Shown: in pieces, positions 13,438 to 22,402 of the stretch
How the letters are laid out: every line of letters starts with the position of its first letter
How positions within the stretch are numbered: position 1 is the stretch's first letter
Assembly (NCBI GenBank): GCA_026390585.1
Contig: JAPLFP010000221.1
Coordinates: forward strand, 1-49,693
Length of the DNA: 49,693 bases
Reading direction: 5' to 3'
From: Ignavibacteriales bacterium
GTDB taxonomy: Bacteria > Bacteroidota > Ignavibacteria > UBA10030
Notes under the pieces: generated by a model
The model's input: the letters and a program-made list of their open reading frames with translations, nothing else
Databases searched by the model: none
What the model was told of the DNA's origin: nothing
Translations under genes and position numbers: made by a program

Positions 13438-16115
13438 TCGGCCAGAAAATTTCCCACTACAAGATCCTTGAAAAGCTCGGTGAGGGGGGCATGGGCGTTG
13501 TCTACAAAGCCCACGACCTCAAACTCGATCGCATCGTCGCATTGAAATTTCTCCCGCATCACCTGACCTCTAACGAAGCAGAACAAGCCCGGTTTCTTCA
13601 AGAAGCCCGGGCAGCGTCGGCTCTCAATCATCCAAACATCTGCGCCATCTATTCCATCGGTGAAGAAGGAGAGATGCAGTTCATCGAAATGGAATTCGTG
13701 GATGGCGTGACGTTGCGCGAGAAGACCGAAGGAGGCAAGCTGCAGATTGCAGGCTGCGTGGGCTATGCGGTCCAGATTGGCGAGGCATTGCAGGAAGCGC
13801 ACAGCAAGGGGATAGTCCATCGAGACGTGAAAATGGACAATATCATGGTCAACGCGAAGGACCAGGTGAAGGTGATGGACTTCGGGCTGGCTAAGCTTAA
13901 GGGCTCGTTGAAGCTGACAAAAACATCGAGCACCGTGGGGACGCTGGCATATATGGCTCCTGAACAAATCGAAGGAGGAGAGGTCGATGCACGGTCCGAC
14001 ATTTTCTCATTCGGGGTCGTCTTGTACGAGATGCTGACAGGACATTTGCCTTTCCGTGGCGAGCATGAGGCGGCGATGGTGTACTCGATCGTGAACGAGG
14101 AACCTGAGCCGATCGAAAAATACAGAACTGACCTCTCTCCGGTCCTTGTGAATCTGATACAGCGTGCCCTCGAAAAGAATCCTGGCGACAGGTATCAGTC
14201 GATGTCTGACATGGTTATTGAGCTGAAACGCTTGCTGAAGAAGACGTCGAAGGTTGTTCGAAGTGCGTCTCAGGTGACCCATCGCGTTGGTGAGCTGGAG
14301 GGTACTCCGACAACTGGTGAAGCGGTCTCACCTGCGGAGTCTGGCTCTGGGAAGTCTTCTTCGATATTTCGGAACAAGCTCGTGATCATTGGAGCTGCAA
14401 TTGTTGCGGTTATCATCGTTGTTGGGGCCTTGTACGAATTCGTCTTGAAGAAAGAATCCACCAGCCCGCGGACATTTTCCGTTCAGTCGATGAAGGTTAC
14501 GCGGCTCACTTCGAATGGCAAGGCGCGGCAGGCTGCAGTTTCTCCCGACGGGAGATACGTGGTGTTTTCCACCGAGGAGTCTGGAAAACGAAGTCTCTGG
14601 GTTCGACAGGTGGCGACGAACAGCAATATTCAGATCATCCCACCTCTCGATGTGACCTATTACGGTCTGACGATTTCGCAGGATGGAAACTACGTGTTCT
14701 ATGTCGCGTATCAGCGAACCACGGGCAAGTCGGCCGTTTATCAAGTCCCAGTGCTCGGGGGGACGCCAAGAAAAATCCTGGATGATGTGGACAACCCTAT
14801 TGCCCTTTCTCCCGACAACAAGATGCTGACATTTGTACGATACACCGCGGCTACAGGCACATTTGCCTTGATGGTGGCGAAAACAGATGGGTCGGAACCA
14901 AAGGAACTTGCATCCCACAAGGCCGATCAATGGTTCGCTGGCAGGCCGGCCTGGTCACCCGACGGCAAAGTGATTGCGTGCGCGCTTGGGTCATGGGAAG
15001 GAGGATTTCACCACTCTGTAGTCACAGTGCAAGTTGAAGGGGGAGCAGAGCGACGATTCACCCGGCAGCGTTGGTACGTAGTTTCTGAGCTTCAATGGCT
15101 TCCTGATGTCAGCGGCATTGTGCTGAATGCAGGGGACAGAGGTTCATTCGTAACCCAGATTTGGCAGCTTTCGTACCCCGATGGCGCAGCAATCCGAACC
15201 ACGAATGATCTACTCGACTACGAAAGCCCGAGTCTCACGAACGACGCTCAAACGCTGTGCGTGGTTCAGGGGGATTATCGCTCAAGCATTTGGATTCTTC
15301 CACAGGGGAGTGTTGCACGTGCTCAACAAATTACCAACGGCAAGGACGAGGGGTTCATAGGTCTTGCATGGACGCCGGACGGGAAAATCGTCTATAGTTC
15401 GTCGGTGAGTGGAAGCCCCGATCTGTGGCTCATGGATCGCGATGGAAAGAATCAGAAGCAGTTGACTGCTGACACTGCATTTGATTCCGCACCAGCCGTT
15501 TCGCCGGATGGCAAATTCATCCTGTTCGGAACAGAACGTTCTGGCATACCCAACATCTGGAGGATGGAACTTGATGGATCAAGACCGCGCCAACTGACCG
15601 GTGGGGCAGAGAACTACAGCCCCAGCATCTCTCCTGATGGCAAGTGGTTTGCCTTTTGCTCCTGGGTCAAAGGACCCTTGTTCATTATGAAGATGTCAAC
15701 TGAAGGCGGCGAACAGGTTCAATTGTCGGAGACGAATGGCTACTGTCCTGCGATATCGCCGGACGGAAAGCTCATAGCCTATCTTCACGTTGACGAGCAA
15801 ACGAGGAACAGCCAAATTGAAGTGATGGATGCCAAGGGAGGGAAGCCAGTTAAGAAGTTTGAAGTGATCCCTACTCTCCAGGATAGGGGAGTGATGAGGT
15901 GGAGCCGCAACGGCTCTGCACTGGAGTACGTTGATAGGCGCCAAGGAGCTTCAAACATATGGAGTCAACCGCTGAGCGGTGGTCCGCCGAAGCAGGTAAC
16001 GGATTTCAAGTCGGACTATCTGTCATCATTTGACTGGTCACCGGACGGCAAGTTCCTCGCGGTCACCCGCTATTCATTTTCTTCAGATGTGGTCTTAATG
16101 AGCAACGCCAAGTAG
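13434..16115 (+). CDS. Transmembrane Ser/Thr protein kinase with TolB-like propeller sensor (kinase 3)
   Basis: 893 residues. The kinase domain is complete: LGEGGMG, VALKFLPHHL, HRDVKMDN, DFGLA, APEQIEGG. A transmembrane helix lies at about 320-342 (KLVIIGAAIVAVIIVVGALYE). The outer part holds many PD40 blades (VSPDGRYVVFS, WSPDGKVIA, ISPDGKWFAF and others), as in kinase 1. Start is the ATG at 13434 behind AGGAGG; a longer in-frame start at 13347 would translate the hairpin element and is rejected. The N-terminal domains of all three kinases are close paralogues, so the operon arose by tandem duplication with sensor exchange. Confidence 0.92.
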   Translation: MIGQKISHYKILEKLGEGGMGVVYKAHDLKLDRIVALKFLPHHLTSNEAEQARFLQEARAASALNHPNICAIYSIGEEGEMQFIEMEFVDGVTLREKTEGGKLQIAGCVGYAVQIGEALQEAHSKGIVHRDVKMDNIMVNAKDQVKVMDFGLAKLKGSLKLTKTSSTVGTLAYMAPEQIEGGEVDARSDIFSFGVVLYEMLTGHLPFRGEHEAAMVYSIVNEEPEPIEKYRTDLSPVLVNLIQRALEKNPGDRYQSMSDMVIELKRLLKKTSKVVRSASQVTHRVGELEGTPTTGEAVSPAESGSGKSSSIFRNKLVIIGAAIVAVIIVVGALYEFVLKKESTSPRTFSVQSMKVTRLTSNGKARQAAVSPDGRYVVFSTEESGKRSLWVRQVATNSNIQIIPPLDVTYYGLTISQDGNYVFYVAYQRTTGKSAVYQVPVLGGTPRKILDDVDNPIALSPDNKMLTFVRYTAATGTFALMVAKTDGSEPKELASHKADQWFAGRPAWSPDGKVIACALGSWEGGFHHSVVTVQVEGGAERRFTRQRWYVVSELQWLPDVSGIVLNAGDRGSFVTQIWQLSYPDGAAIRTTNDLLDYESPSLTNDAQTLCVVQGDYRSSIWILPQGSVARAQQITNGKDEGFIGLAWTPDGKIVYSSSVSGSPDLWLMDRDGKNQKQLTADTAFDSAPAVSPDGKFILFGTERSGIPNIWRMELDGSRPRQLTGGAENYSPSISPDGKWFAFCSWVKGPLFIMKMSTEGGEQVQLSETNGYCPAISPDGKLIAYLHVDEQTRNSQIEVMDAKGGKPVKKFEVIPTLQDRGVMRWSRNGSALEYVDRRQGASNIWSQPLSGGPPKQVTDFKSDYLSSFDWSPDGKFLAVTRYSFSSDVVLMSNAK

Positions 16116-16223
16116 TCACAAGGTGCCCAGCGTGTTGCAGTTCAATCTGAACCGCACTGCCGTTGCTGCTTGTTCCCTGCCGTTATGCAGCTGAACGCCA
16201 TTTCATTCTGTTCCTTCTTCCTG

Positions 16224-16254
16224 TTGCCTTTCAATCTTTCCTGCCGTAGTTTTA
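16224..16254 (+). promoter_or_regulatory. Bacteroidota-type promoter of the GH31 gene
   Basis: TTG (16224-16226), exactly 20 bases, then TAGTTTTA (16247-16254), matching TAnnTTTG at all but the last base. It lies 67 bases before the start codon. The surrounding words CCTGTTGCCTTTC and TAGTTTT recur in the split promoter at 23057-23151. Confidence 0.5.
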
Positions 16255-16321
16255 GAAACCAATTGCAGATTTCCGTCACCGTAACCACATACTGTTATCC
16301 TGTCTAATCGTTGAGGTACAC

Positions 16322-19054
16322 ATGCGACATACCTATACTTTTGTTGTGCTCGTTCTCTTCATCACCGCTCTGACACTTCTTCCTGGATCGGATCTCACCG
16401 CCCAGTGTAAGCAAGAAGGTAGTTGGGTGATCTGCCGGGACGCCCGGTTCCAATTCCTCAGTCCTACTGTCGTCAGAATGGAATACGCTCCGGCGAGCGA
16501 TTTCACCGACTCCCCAACTATCGCCGTGCTCAAGCGCGACTACAAACAAATCCCGCTTGAAATCTGGGCAGACAAACAATGGATGGTTGCGAAAACATCA
16601 AAGATGTTCCTTCGCTACAAAGTCAACTCGGGTCGCTTCACAAAAGACAATCTCAATATTACATGGAAGGAAGGGGAGAAGAGGATTGTCTGGACGTACG
16701 GCGATTCTGACAGGGTTAACCTCGGCGGCATTCGCTCCTCTCTCGACGGCCTGCGGAAGGACAAAATGCCGAAACCGGAGCCCGGACTTCTGAGCCGCAA
16801 CGGCTGGACCCTTCTCGATGACAGTCGCACTCCTGAAATGGATCCTGCAACTGGAACGATCACTCCACGGAGGAAAGGGACGAGTCAGGATCTTTACTTC
16901 TTCTACTATGCCAAAGACTACAATCAGATGCTGAAGTGGTACGCAGAACTCTGCGGTCCGATCCCGATGATCCCACGCTATACGCTCGGGTCCTGGATCA
17001 CAGATCTGAACTATGAATACTTGCCAGGGTCGGCGATGGTCGACAAGTTTCAGTACACGGAAAAGGATGTGAAGAAGATCGTCGATCGTTTTCGCGGTGA
17101 GGGAATCCCGCTCGATGTGCTTGTGCTCGACTATGCATGGCACAAGTATGGATGGAAAGGAAGTTATGATTGGAGTCCCATCTTCCCGCAGCCGAAAGAG
17201 TTTCTCGACTGGGCACATAAGGACGGTCTCAAAGTTTCTCTGAACGATCATCCGGGATACGGGAAAGAAAGCGTCCTGACGGATGATGATAGTCACGCAC
17301 AAGCCTTGCGGGCAGAGCTCAGAACACCCGCGCCAGAGAAGCCAACGTACACTGTCAATCTTACTCCGGCATGGAAATTCAAGACGGATCCGTCGAACAT
17401 CGGAGTGAAGGAGAAATGGTTCGATGCTACAGTGAAAGATGATGCATGGGGTTCAATACAATCGGGGAAGGCCTGGGAGGAGCAGGGATTTCCCGGATAT
17501 GATGGAGTGGCGTGGTATCGGCAATCACTTGAGCTCCCGGTGAATGTCCCATTCGGTCCCCTCTATCTTATCTTCGGCGGCGTCGATGACGAATATGACC
17601 TGTACGTCAATGGTGCCCTCGTTAAGCATCACGGGTCGCCGGACAATAGCGTCTTCAATACTGTTACAGCTACAGAAGTCGGAACAGCGCTGAGGCGCGG
17701 CGAAGTCAACCTGATTGCGCTGCGTGTCAATGATTTTGGAGGCCCCGGTGGACTCCAGTTCGGTCCAACGATGATCGCGAACAAACCGCCTGCTACGGGC
17801 ATCCGTTTCAATCTGGCAAAACCGCAGCAAGCCTCGGCGTTCATGGACATTCTTCATAATCCTCTGGTGGATCAGGGAGTTGATTTCTGGTGGGTCGATG
17901 GCGGTCGGGGTTCAGCGGAGATGGACGGATTGAATGCTCAGCTCTGGACGAACAAGATCTTCTACGACTACACGCAAGAGCACACGAAGAAACGCGGTTT
18001 CATTTTCAGCCGCTACGGCGGATGGGGAAGCCATCGCTATCCGGCATTCTTCACAGGTGATACCTACGCCCAGTGGGATGTACTTGCCTATCAAGTGCCG
18101 TTCACCGCGCAGGGTGGAAATGTTCTGATGCCTTACATTACGCACGACATCGGCGGATTCATCGGGGCAAATGTGAGCTTTGATCTGTACGCGCGCTGGC
18201 TACAGTTTGGCGTCTTCAGCCCTTTCCTCAGGATGCATTCTGCTCACGAGAACCCGGAAGAGGGGAACTTGCGGATGCCATGGACGTACGGCGACAAGGG
18301 GATGAATCTTGCGAAGAAGTTCTTCCGTCTCCGATACAGCCTCATTCCCTACACCTACACATACGGCAGGATCGCCACAGAACAGGCATTGCCGATTGTA
18401 CGGCCGATGTATCTTGAGTATCCTTCACTTTCAAAATCGTACTCAACTCCTTACCAATACATGTTTGGCAAGGAATTGCTTGTTGCGCCCGTCGTCGATT
18501 CCGCGAGCGTGAAAGAGGTATTCCTCCCACCCGGCGAGTGGTTCGACTACTTCACAGGACAGAAGTATTCCGGCGACAAGTCGATCAAGGAGAAATATCC
18601 GCTTGACCGGATGCCGGTGTTCGTGAAAGGTGGTGCCGTCATACCGATGCAAACGAACATGCAGTACTCCGACCAAAGGCCGCTCGATACACTCATTGTG
18701 GACGTCTATGGCTCTCAGGCTGGATCGTTCAACTTGTACGAAGACGATGGCGTGTCGCTTGACTACAAGTCGGGCAAATATGCCTGGACGCCGATCGTGT
18801 TCAGTAAGTCGGGGAGAAATGAACTAACCGTCGGCCCGACCAAAGGGGAATTCAACGGCCAGCCGCAGGCAAGGGTGTATGAGCTTCGATTCCATGGCGT
18901 CGGAAAACCGGCTTCGGTAACGGTGAACGGTCGCAAGGCTGATCTGGGAGCGAAGTCCGGCGAAGGTTGGACCTGGGACAAAGACAAGTCTGTCGTTATC
19001 GTGACTGTGGAAGCGAAAAAGATTCGCGAAACGGTGAAGATTGTGGTTCAGTAG
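16322..19054 (+). CDS. Exported glycoside hydrolase family 31 (alpha-glucosidase/alpha-xylosidase type)
   Basis: 910 residues with a signal peptide (to about residue 27). The N-terminal GH31 beta-sandwich is followed by the barrel start LDVLVLDYAWHKYGWKGSYDW near 262. A sugar-binding beta-sandwich of about 155 residues (roughly 336-493, WYRQSLELPVN...LYLIFGGVDDEYDLYVNG) is inserted, resembling the jelly-roll domains of GH2 enzymes. The barrel then resumes with GVDFWWVDGG (D526, expected nucleophile) and FFTGDTYAQWD (D580, expected acid/base). GH31 C-terminal beta domains follow (GELLVAPVV-type GKELLVAPVV, PVFVKGGAVIP). It should cleave alpha-linked sugars from glycans outside the cytoplasm; the exact linkage cannot be told. 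Confidence 0.88.
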   Translation: MRHTYTFVVLVLFITALTLLPGSDLTAQCKQEGSWVICRDARFQFLSPTVVRMEYAPASDFTDSPTIAVLKRDYKQIPLEIWADKQWMVAKTSKMFLRYKVNSGRFTKDNLNITWKEGEKRIVWTYGDSDRVNLGGIRSSLDGLRKDKMPKPEPGLLSRNGWTLLDDSRTPEMDPATGTITPRRKGTSQDLYFFYYAKDYNQMLKWYAELCGPIPMIPRYTLGSWITDLNYEYLPGSAMVDKFQYTEKDVKKIVDRFRGEGIPLDVLVLDYAWHKYGWKGSYDWSPIFPQPKEFLDWAHKDGLKVSLNDHPGYGKESVLTDDDSHAQALRAELRTPAPEKPTYTVNLTPAWKFKTDPSNIGVKEKWFDATVKDDAWGSIQSGKAWEEQGFPGYDGVAWYRQSLELPVNVPFGPLYLIFGGVDDEYDLYVNGALVKHHGSPDNSVFNTVTATEVGTALRRGEVNLIALRVNDFGGPGGLQFGPTMIANKPPATGIRFNLAKPQQASAFMDILHNPLVDQGVDFWWVDGGRGSAEMDGLNAQLWTNKIFYDYTQEHTKKRGFIFSRYGGWGSHRYPAFFTGDTYAQWDVLAYQVPFTAQGGNVLMPYITHDIGGFIGANVSFDLYARWLQFGVFSPFLRMHSAHENPEEGNLRMPWTYGDKGMNLAKKFFRLRYSLIPYTYTYGRIATEQALPIVRPMYLEYPSLSKSYSTPYQYMFGKELLVAPVVDSASVKEVFLPPGEWFDYFTGQKYSGDKSIKEKYPLDRMPVFVKGGAVIPMQTNMQYSDQRPLDTLIVDVYGSQAGSFNLYEDDGVSLDYKSGKYAWTPIVFSKSGRNELTVGPTKGEFNGQPQARVYELRFHGVGKPASVTVNGRKADLGAKSGEGWTWDKDKSVVIVTVEAKKIRETVKIVVQ

Positions 19055-19080
19055 AGGCAAGTGACAGTTGAACCGGAAAA

Positions 19081-19104
19081 GTGTCAGGGTGTGGACCCTG
19101 ACAC
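19081..19104. repeat. GTGTCAGG palindrome, copy 1
   Basis: GTGTCAGGGT (19081-19090) and ACCCTGACAC (19095-19104) form a perfect 10-bp stem with a 4-base loop, 26 bases after the GH31 stop. A second copy of the same architecture lies at 42318-42341. It may double as a terminator stem, though no T-run follows. Confidence 0.7.
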
Positions 19105-19129
19105 CCGAGGTAACAGCAGGAAAGCCAGG

Positions 19130-19312
19130 AGCGCTCCCGCGATGGGGGCGCTTCTCATAGAGATGGCTCCGAAGACAACATTGTCTCGTTCCCAGGTTCT
19201 ATGTGGGAATGGCAGGGCATCATCACCATTCGTTGAAACGAACGGCTCTTTGTGTATCCAAACCCCTCCGGGGTTTCGTTGACCCGAAGTCGTCGACTTC
19301 AGTCGATGACTG
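19130..19312. repeat. Series of six further small hairpins
   Basis: In order: AGCGCTCCC/GGGGGCGCT (19130-19138 with 19144-19152), TTCCCA/TGGGAA (19189-19194 with 19204-19209), TTCGTT/AACGAA (19229-19242), AAACCCC/GGGGTTT (19260-19276), GAAGTC/GACTTC (19286-19300) and CAGTC/GACTG (19300-19312). The stems are unrelated in sequence. Confidence 0.55.
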
Positions 19313-19444
19313 ACGTTGTGCGATGTGGCCGAGCCATTCGAAACCAAGCCTCGTGAAAGATCACCCTCCTCGTCTTATCTTAGGGAGTGGTCGGAGCTCT
19401 AGTCCTGGAGGGACGCATACTCAACAAATACGAAAAGGGTTCCT

Positions 19445-20980
19445 ATGAATCGAATACGCAGAAGTGTCGTAATGATCGTGTTCCTTTTTCCAACATTGGT
19501 GTTCTCACAAAAGGAACAGCCAAAGGTCGATTGGGATGTTGTCGCCAGGATTCGGGAAGAAGGGCTCCAGCGCTCTCAAGTTGTAGATATCGTAGGATAC
19601 TTGACAGATGTGCTGAGTTCAAGACTCTCCCTCTCAGAACACATAAAGAAAGCGCAGACCTGGGCGAAGGACAAGATGGGAACGATCGGCTTGACCAATG
19701 TGCAGATCGAACCGTTCATGGACTACGGCAATGCGTGGGACAACGAGTACTTTTCGATTCAGATGTTGGAGCCTACGTATGTTCCGATGATGGGATTTCC
19801 GCTCGCTTACACTCCAGGCACACAAGGAAAGATCTCTTGTTCGGCCTTCATTGTTGAGCTCCAAACGAAAGCGGATTGCGAAAAATATCGGGGAAAGTTG
19901 AAGAATGCTGCCGTGCTTGTCTCGGCTCCTGCAGTTGTGGATCTCTCAAATCTGCCGCGCGGTATCACGCGCCGCACAGACGAGGAATTGAAGACTCTGG
20001 CAGAGACCGTCATCTTGCCCGGACCACGAGTAGTGACTCCTTCAGTACCGAACCCGGATCTGCTCAAACCGGAAGAGAGAATCGAATTCCTGAAATCGGA
20101 AGGTGTGGCTGTCGTTCTTCAGTGTGAGGGAGGATCATTTGGGTATGTCAGAGGGTTCAGCAGGCCGGGGGCGAACAACGACAAATGGTCGCGCGAAAAG
20201 GACCTTGCGTCTTTGCCGATCGTCGCAGTTACACCAGAACACTACAACCGCATGTATCGGATATTGAAGCGCGATATCCCTGTCAAGATAGAAGTTGAAG
20301 TGCGGAACCGGATCGGTGAATCGGTTGAAAAGGCGTGCAACGTCATCGGAGAAATTCCAGGGACAGATCTGAAGAACGAAATCGTCATGATCGGAGCGCA
20401 TTTGGACTGCTGGCATGAAAGTCCGGGTGCAGCCGACAATGCTTCGGGGTGTGCTGTGGCCCTCGAAGCGGCGAGGATTCTGAAAGCGATCGGTGTTCAG
20501 CCTCGACGCACCATCCGCATCGCTCTCTGGAGCGGAGAAGAACAGGGACTCCACGGATCGACGCAATACGTTCTTGCGCATTTCGGCGATCCACAGAAGG
20601 GGACGAAGCCGGACTACGAGAAGTTCTCGGTGTACTTCAATCAGGACTATGGAGCAGGAGCGTATCGTGGAATCAATCTCCAGGGGAACGAACGTGTTCG
20701 CCGGATTTTCACCGCGTGGATGGAACCGTTTCGGGACATGGGAATGACAACCATTGCTCTCCAGAGCGTGGGAAGCACGGATCATGTGCCATTCGACAAC
20801 GCTGGGCTCCCGGCGTTCCAGTTTCTTCAGGATGGGGTATGGCTCGGTGGTCATTCGAATATGGATGTTTTTGATACACTCATACCGGATGATCTGAAAA
20901 AGAATGCGGTTATTATGGCATCATTTGCGTATCATGCTGCTATGAGCGACCAGCGGATACCGCGTAAGCCGCTGAAGTAA
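19445..20980 (+). CDS. Exported M28-family zinc aminopeptidase with PA domain
   Basis: 511 residues with a signal peptide (MNRIRRS then a hydrophobic run ending at VFSQ). A protease-associated (PA) lid region occupies about 130-280. The M28 catalytic domain follows: MIGAHLDCW (zinc His), GAADNASG (bridging Asp), LWSGEEQGLHGS (catalytic Glu and zinc Glu), FNQDYGAG and a late His in GSTDHVPFD. These are the ligands of a co-catalytic two-zinc centre. The family removes N-terminal amino acids or cleaves dipeptides outside the cytoplasm. It stands alone between intergenic regions; the start is the ATG at 19445. Confidence 0.88.
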   Translation: MNRIRRSVVMIVFLFPTLVFSQKEQPKVDWDVVARIREEGLQRSQVVDIVGYLTDVLSSRLSLSEHIKKAQTWAKDKMGTIGLTNVQIEPFMDYGNAWDNEYFSIQMLEPTYVPMMGFPLAYTPGTQGKISCSAFIVELQTKADCEKYRGKLKNAAVLVSAPAVVDLSNLPRGITRRTDEELKTLAETVILPGPRVVTPSVPNPDLLKPEERIEFLKSEGVAVVLQCEGGSFGYVRGFSRPGANNDKWSREKDLASLPIVAVTPEHYNRMYRILKRDIPVKIEVEVRNRIGESVEKACNVIGEIPGTDLKNEIVMIGAHLDCWHESPGAADNASGCAVALEAARILKAIGVQPRRTIRIALWSGEEQGLHGSTQYVLAHFGDPQKGTKPDYEKFSVYFNQDYGAGAYRGINLQGNERVRRIFTAWMEPFRDMGMTTIALQSVGSTDHVPFDNAGLPAFQFLQDGVWLGGHSNMDVFDTLIPDDLKKNAVIMASFAYHAAMSDQRIPRKPLK

Positions 20981-21100
20981 TAGAAAGAAGGCATCGCGGC
21001 GCTTCCATAGTCGGGGTCGAACGTGTGATTTCCCTCACTTGTTTCCAAGGCATTTTTCTCTAGGATAAAAAACAACCACTTATGAAAGGAAAATAATTCC

Positions 21101-21781
21101 ATGAGATACAGACACTTCTTCGTTCTTGTTTTGGCTCTTCTCGTTGGATTGACATCAGTACTCACAGCGCAGTCGGTCGCAACACAATCGTCAGGTACTA
21201 CACGAGGGGGAGTGATGCTCTTCGGCGGACTCGCATTGCCGGCCGGAGAATTCGGCAAGACCGATGGGGACAATGCGGGTTTTGCGAAGAAGGGATTTTT
21301 CGGCGGTGCAGAGATCATGTTCTCCGTGGCCCCGAGCATCGGTATCGTATTGGATGGAAGGTACATCATCAACAAGTATGACGACTCTCAGATTGCAGCG
21401 TTGGTCGGAAGTTATCCTGGCATCTCCTACACCGTGGGTTCCTACACGGGCATCCTCCCGATGGGGGGAATCAGGCTCTATACAACAGGTCCGATCGGTC
21501 TCTTCGTGGACGGTCAGGCCGGCTATATGTTTGCCAAATCGCCTGAGGTGACGGTGACAGGGCTTGGCGTGAATGAAAAGGTCGACGCCGTGTCAGGAAA
21601 AGGGCTTGCGTACGGTGGATCAGCAGGTATCGACATAGGCAACACACTCATCGTCGGGGCCAGCTATATCATCTGCAAACCGAAATTTGAAATGACAGTG
21701 TCTGCGGGCAGCCAGCAGACAACGCAGACGGTTGAGCAGCCAATGAACATGATCCAGATTTTTGCCGGCATTCGCTTCTGA
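21101..21781 (+). CDS. Outer-membrane beta-barrel protein
   Basis: 226 residues with a signal peptide (MRYRHFFVLVLALLVGLTSVLTAQ). The rest alternates polar and aromatic/hydrophobic residues in strands separated by Gly-rich turns (GGVMLFGGLALPAGEF, GFFGGAEIMFS, GIVLDGRYIIN, MGGIRLYTTG, GLFVDGQAGYMFA, GGSAGIDIG) and ends in aromatic FAGIRF. This is the pattern of an 8-stranded OmpA/OmpW-like barrel. Start is the ATG behind AAAGGAAA. Specific function is unknown. An IS630 element has inserted 43 bases after its stop, apparently between the gene and its terminator. Confidence 0.8.
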   Translation: MRYRHFFVLVLALLVGLTSVLTAQSVATQSSGTTRGGVMLFGGLALPAGEFGKTDGDNAGFAKKGFFGGAEIMFSVAPSIGIVLDGRYIINKYDDSQIAALVGSYPGISYTVGSYTGILPMGGIRLYTTGPIGLFVDGQAGYMFAKSPEVTVTGLGVNEKVDAVSGKGLAYGGSAGIDIGNTLIVGASYIICKPKFEMTVSAGSQQTTQTVEQPMNMIQIFAGIRF

Positions 21782-21904
21782 TGATGTCCGTACCAAGGGC
21801 GCCGGCTGCTAATATCTTTCGCTAGTGCCAGTTCTAAAAAATAAGGTTGTACTTGGTTAACGCGTTTAGCACATTAGGGGAGCCACAAAACAGGAGGCTC
21901 GACA

Positions 21905-22402
21905 ATGTGCTTGTATGTTCGTTCTTTGAAACTGAAGGAAGGCCGAAAGATCCAAGCCATCCTACGCCGTGGAAAGAATCGCACGGCAATACGCCGCGCT
22001 CAGGTAATCCTAATGTCTGCGCAAGAGATGCGGGTGAGGGAAATAGCTCTGCAGACCCTTTTGCATCCTGAATATGTGCGCCGACTCATACGACGGTTCG
22101 ACATCGAAGGGCTCCGGTTGTTTGAAGAACGCCCTGGCCGCGGTCGTCCCGGCGAGTTCTCCGACGAGATCAAGGCTGAGATCGCTGAAATAGCTCAGTG
22201 CCCCCCGTCGTTGTTGCGTCAACCGTATAGCCGTTGGTCTTTGGACAAACTTCAGGTCTATCTGATCAAGACAAAGATTGTCTCAAAGATCAGCATTGAG
22301 ACGTTACGAACAATCCTCAAAGAACAACGCGTCAGCCACCAGCGGACCAAGACGTGGAAAGAGTCAAATGATCCGGACTTTGAAGGTAAAAAAAACGACT
22401 GA
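21905..22402 (+). CDS. IS630 transposase, 5' frame (OrfA, helix-turn-helix part)
   Basis: 165 residues starting behind AGGAGG. It carries the N-terminal DNA-binding helices of IS630 transposases (RRAQVILMSAQEMRVREIA...YVRRLIRRFDIEGL, then the RPGRGRPGEF linker and PYSRWSLDKLQVYL). The frame ends with TGA just after an A8 tract (22388-22395). In the zero frame the tract reads A-AAA-AAC, a canonical -1 slippery heptamer. Slippage joins this frame to the catalytic part downstream without losing residues. Confidence 0.85.
   Translation: MCLYVRSLKLKEGRKIQAILRRGKNRTAIRRAQVILMSAQEMRVREIALQTLLHPEYVRRLIRRFDIEGLRLFEERPGRGRPGEFSDEIKAEIAEIAQCPPSLLRQPYSRWSLDKLQVYLIKTKIVSKISIETLRTILKEQRVSHQRTKTWKESNDPDFEGKKND

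Larger units (their letters stand above)
19055..19444. other. Hairpin-rich intergenic region
   Basis: No gene is supported in these 390 bases. It holds a run of seven small perfect or near-perfect hairpins (described separately) and, near its right end, a weak promoter candidate GTG-N20-TATCTTAG (19353-19383) for the M28 peptidase. Confidence 0.5.
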
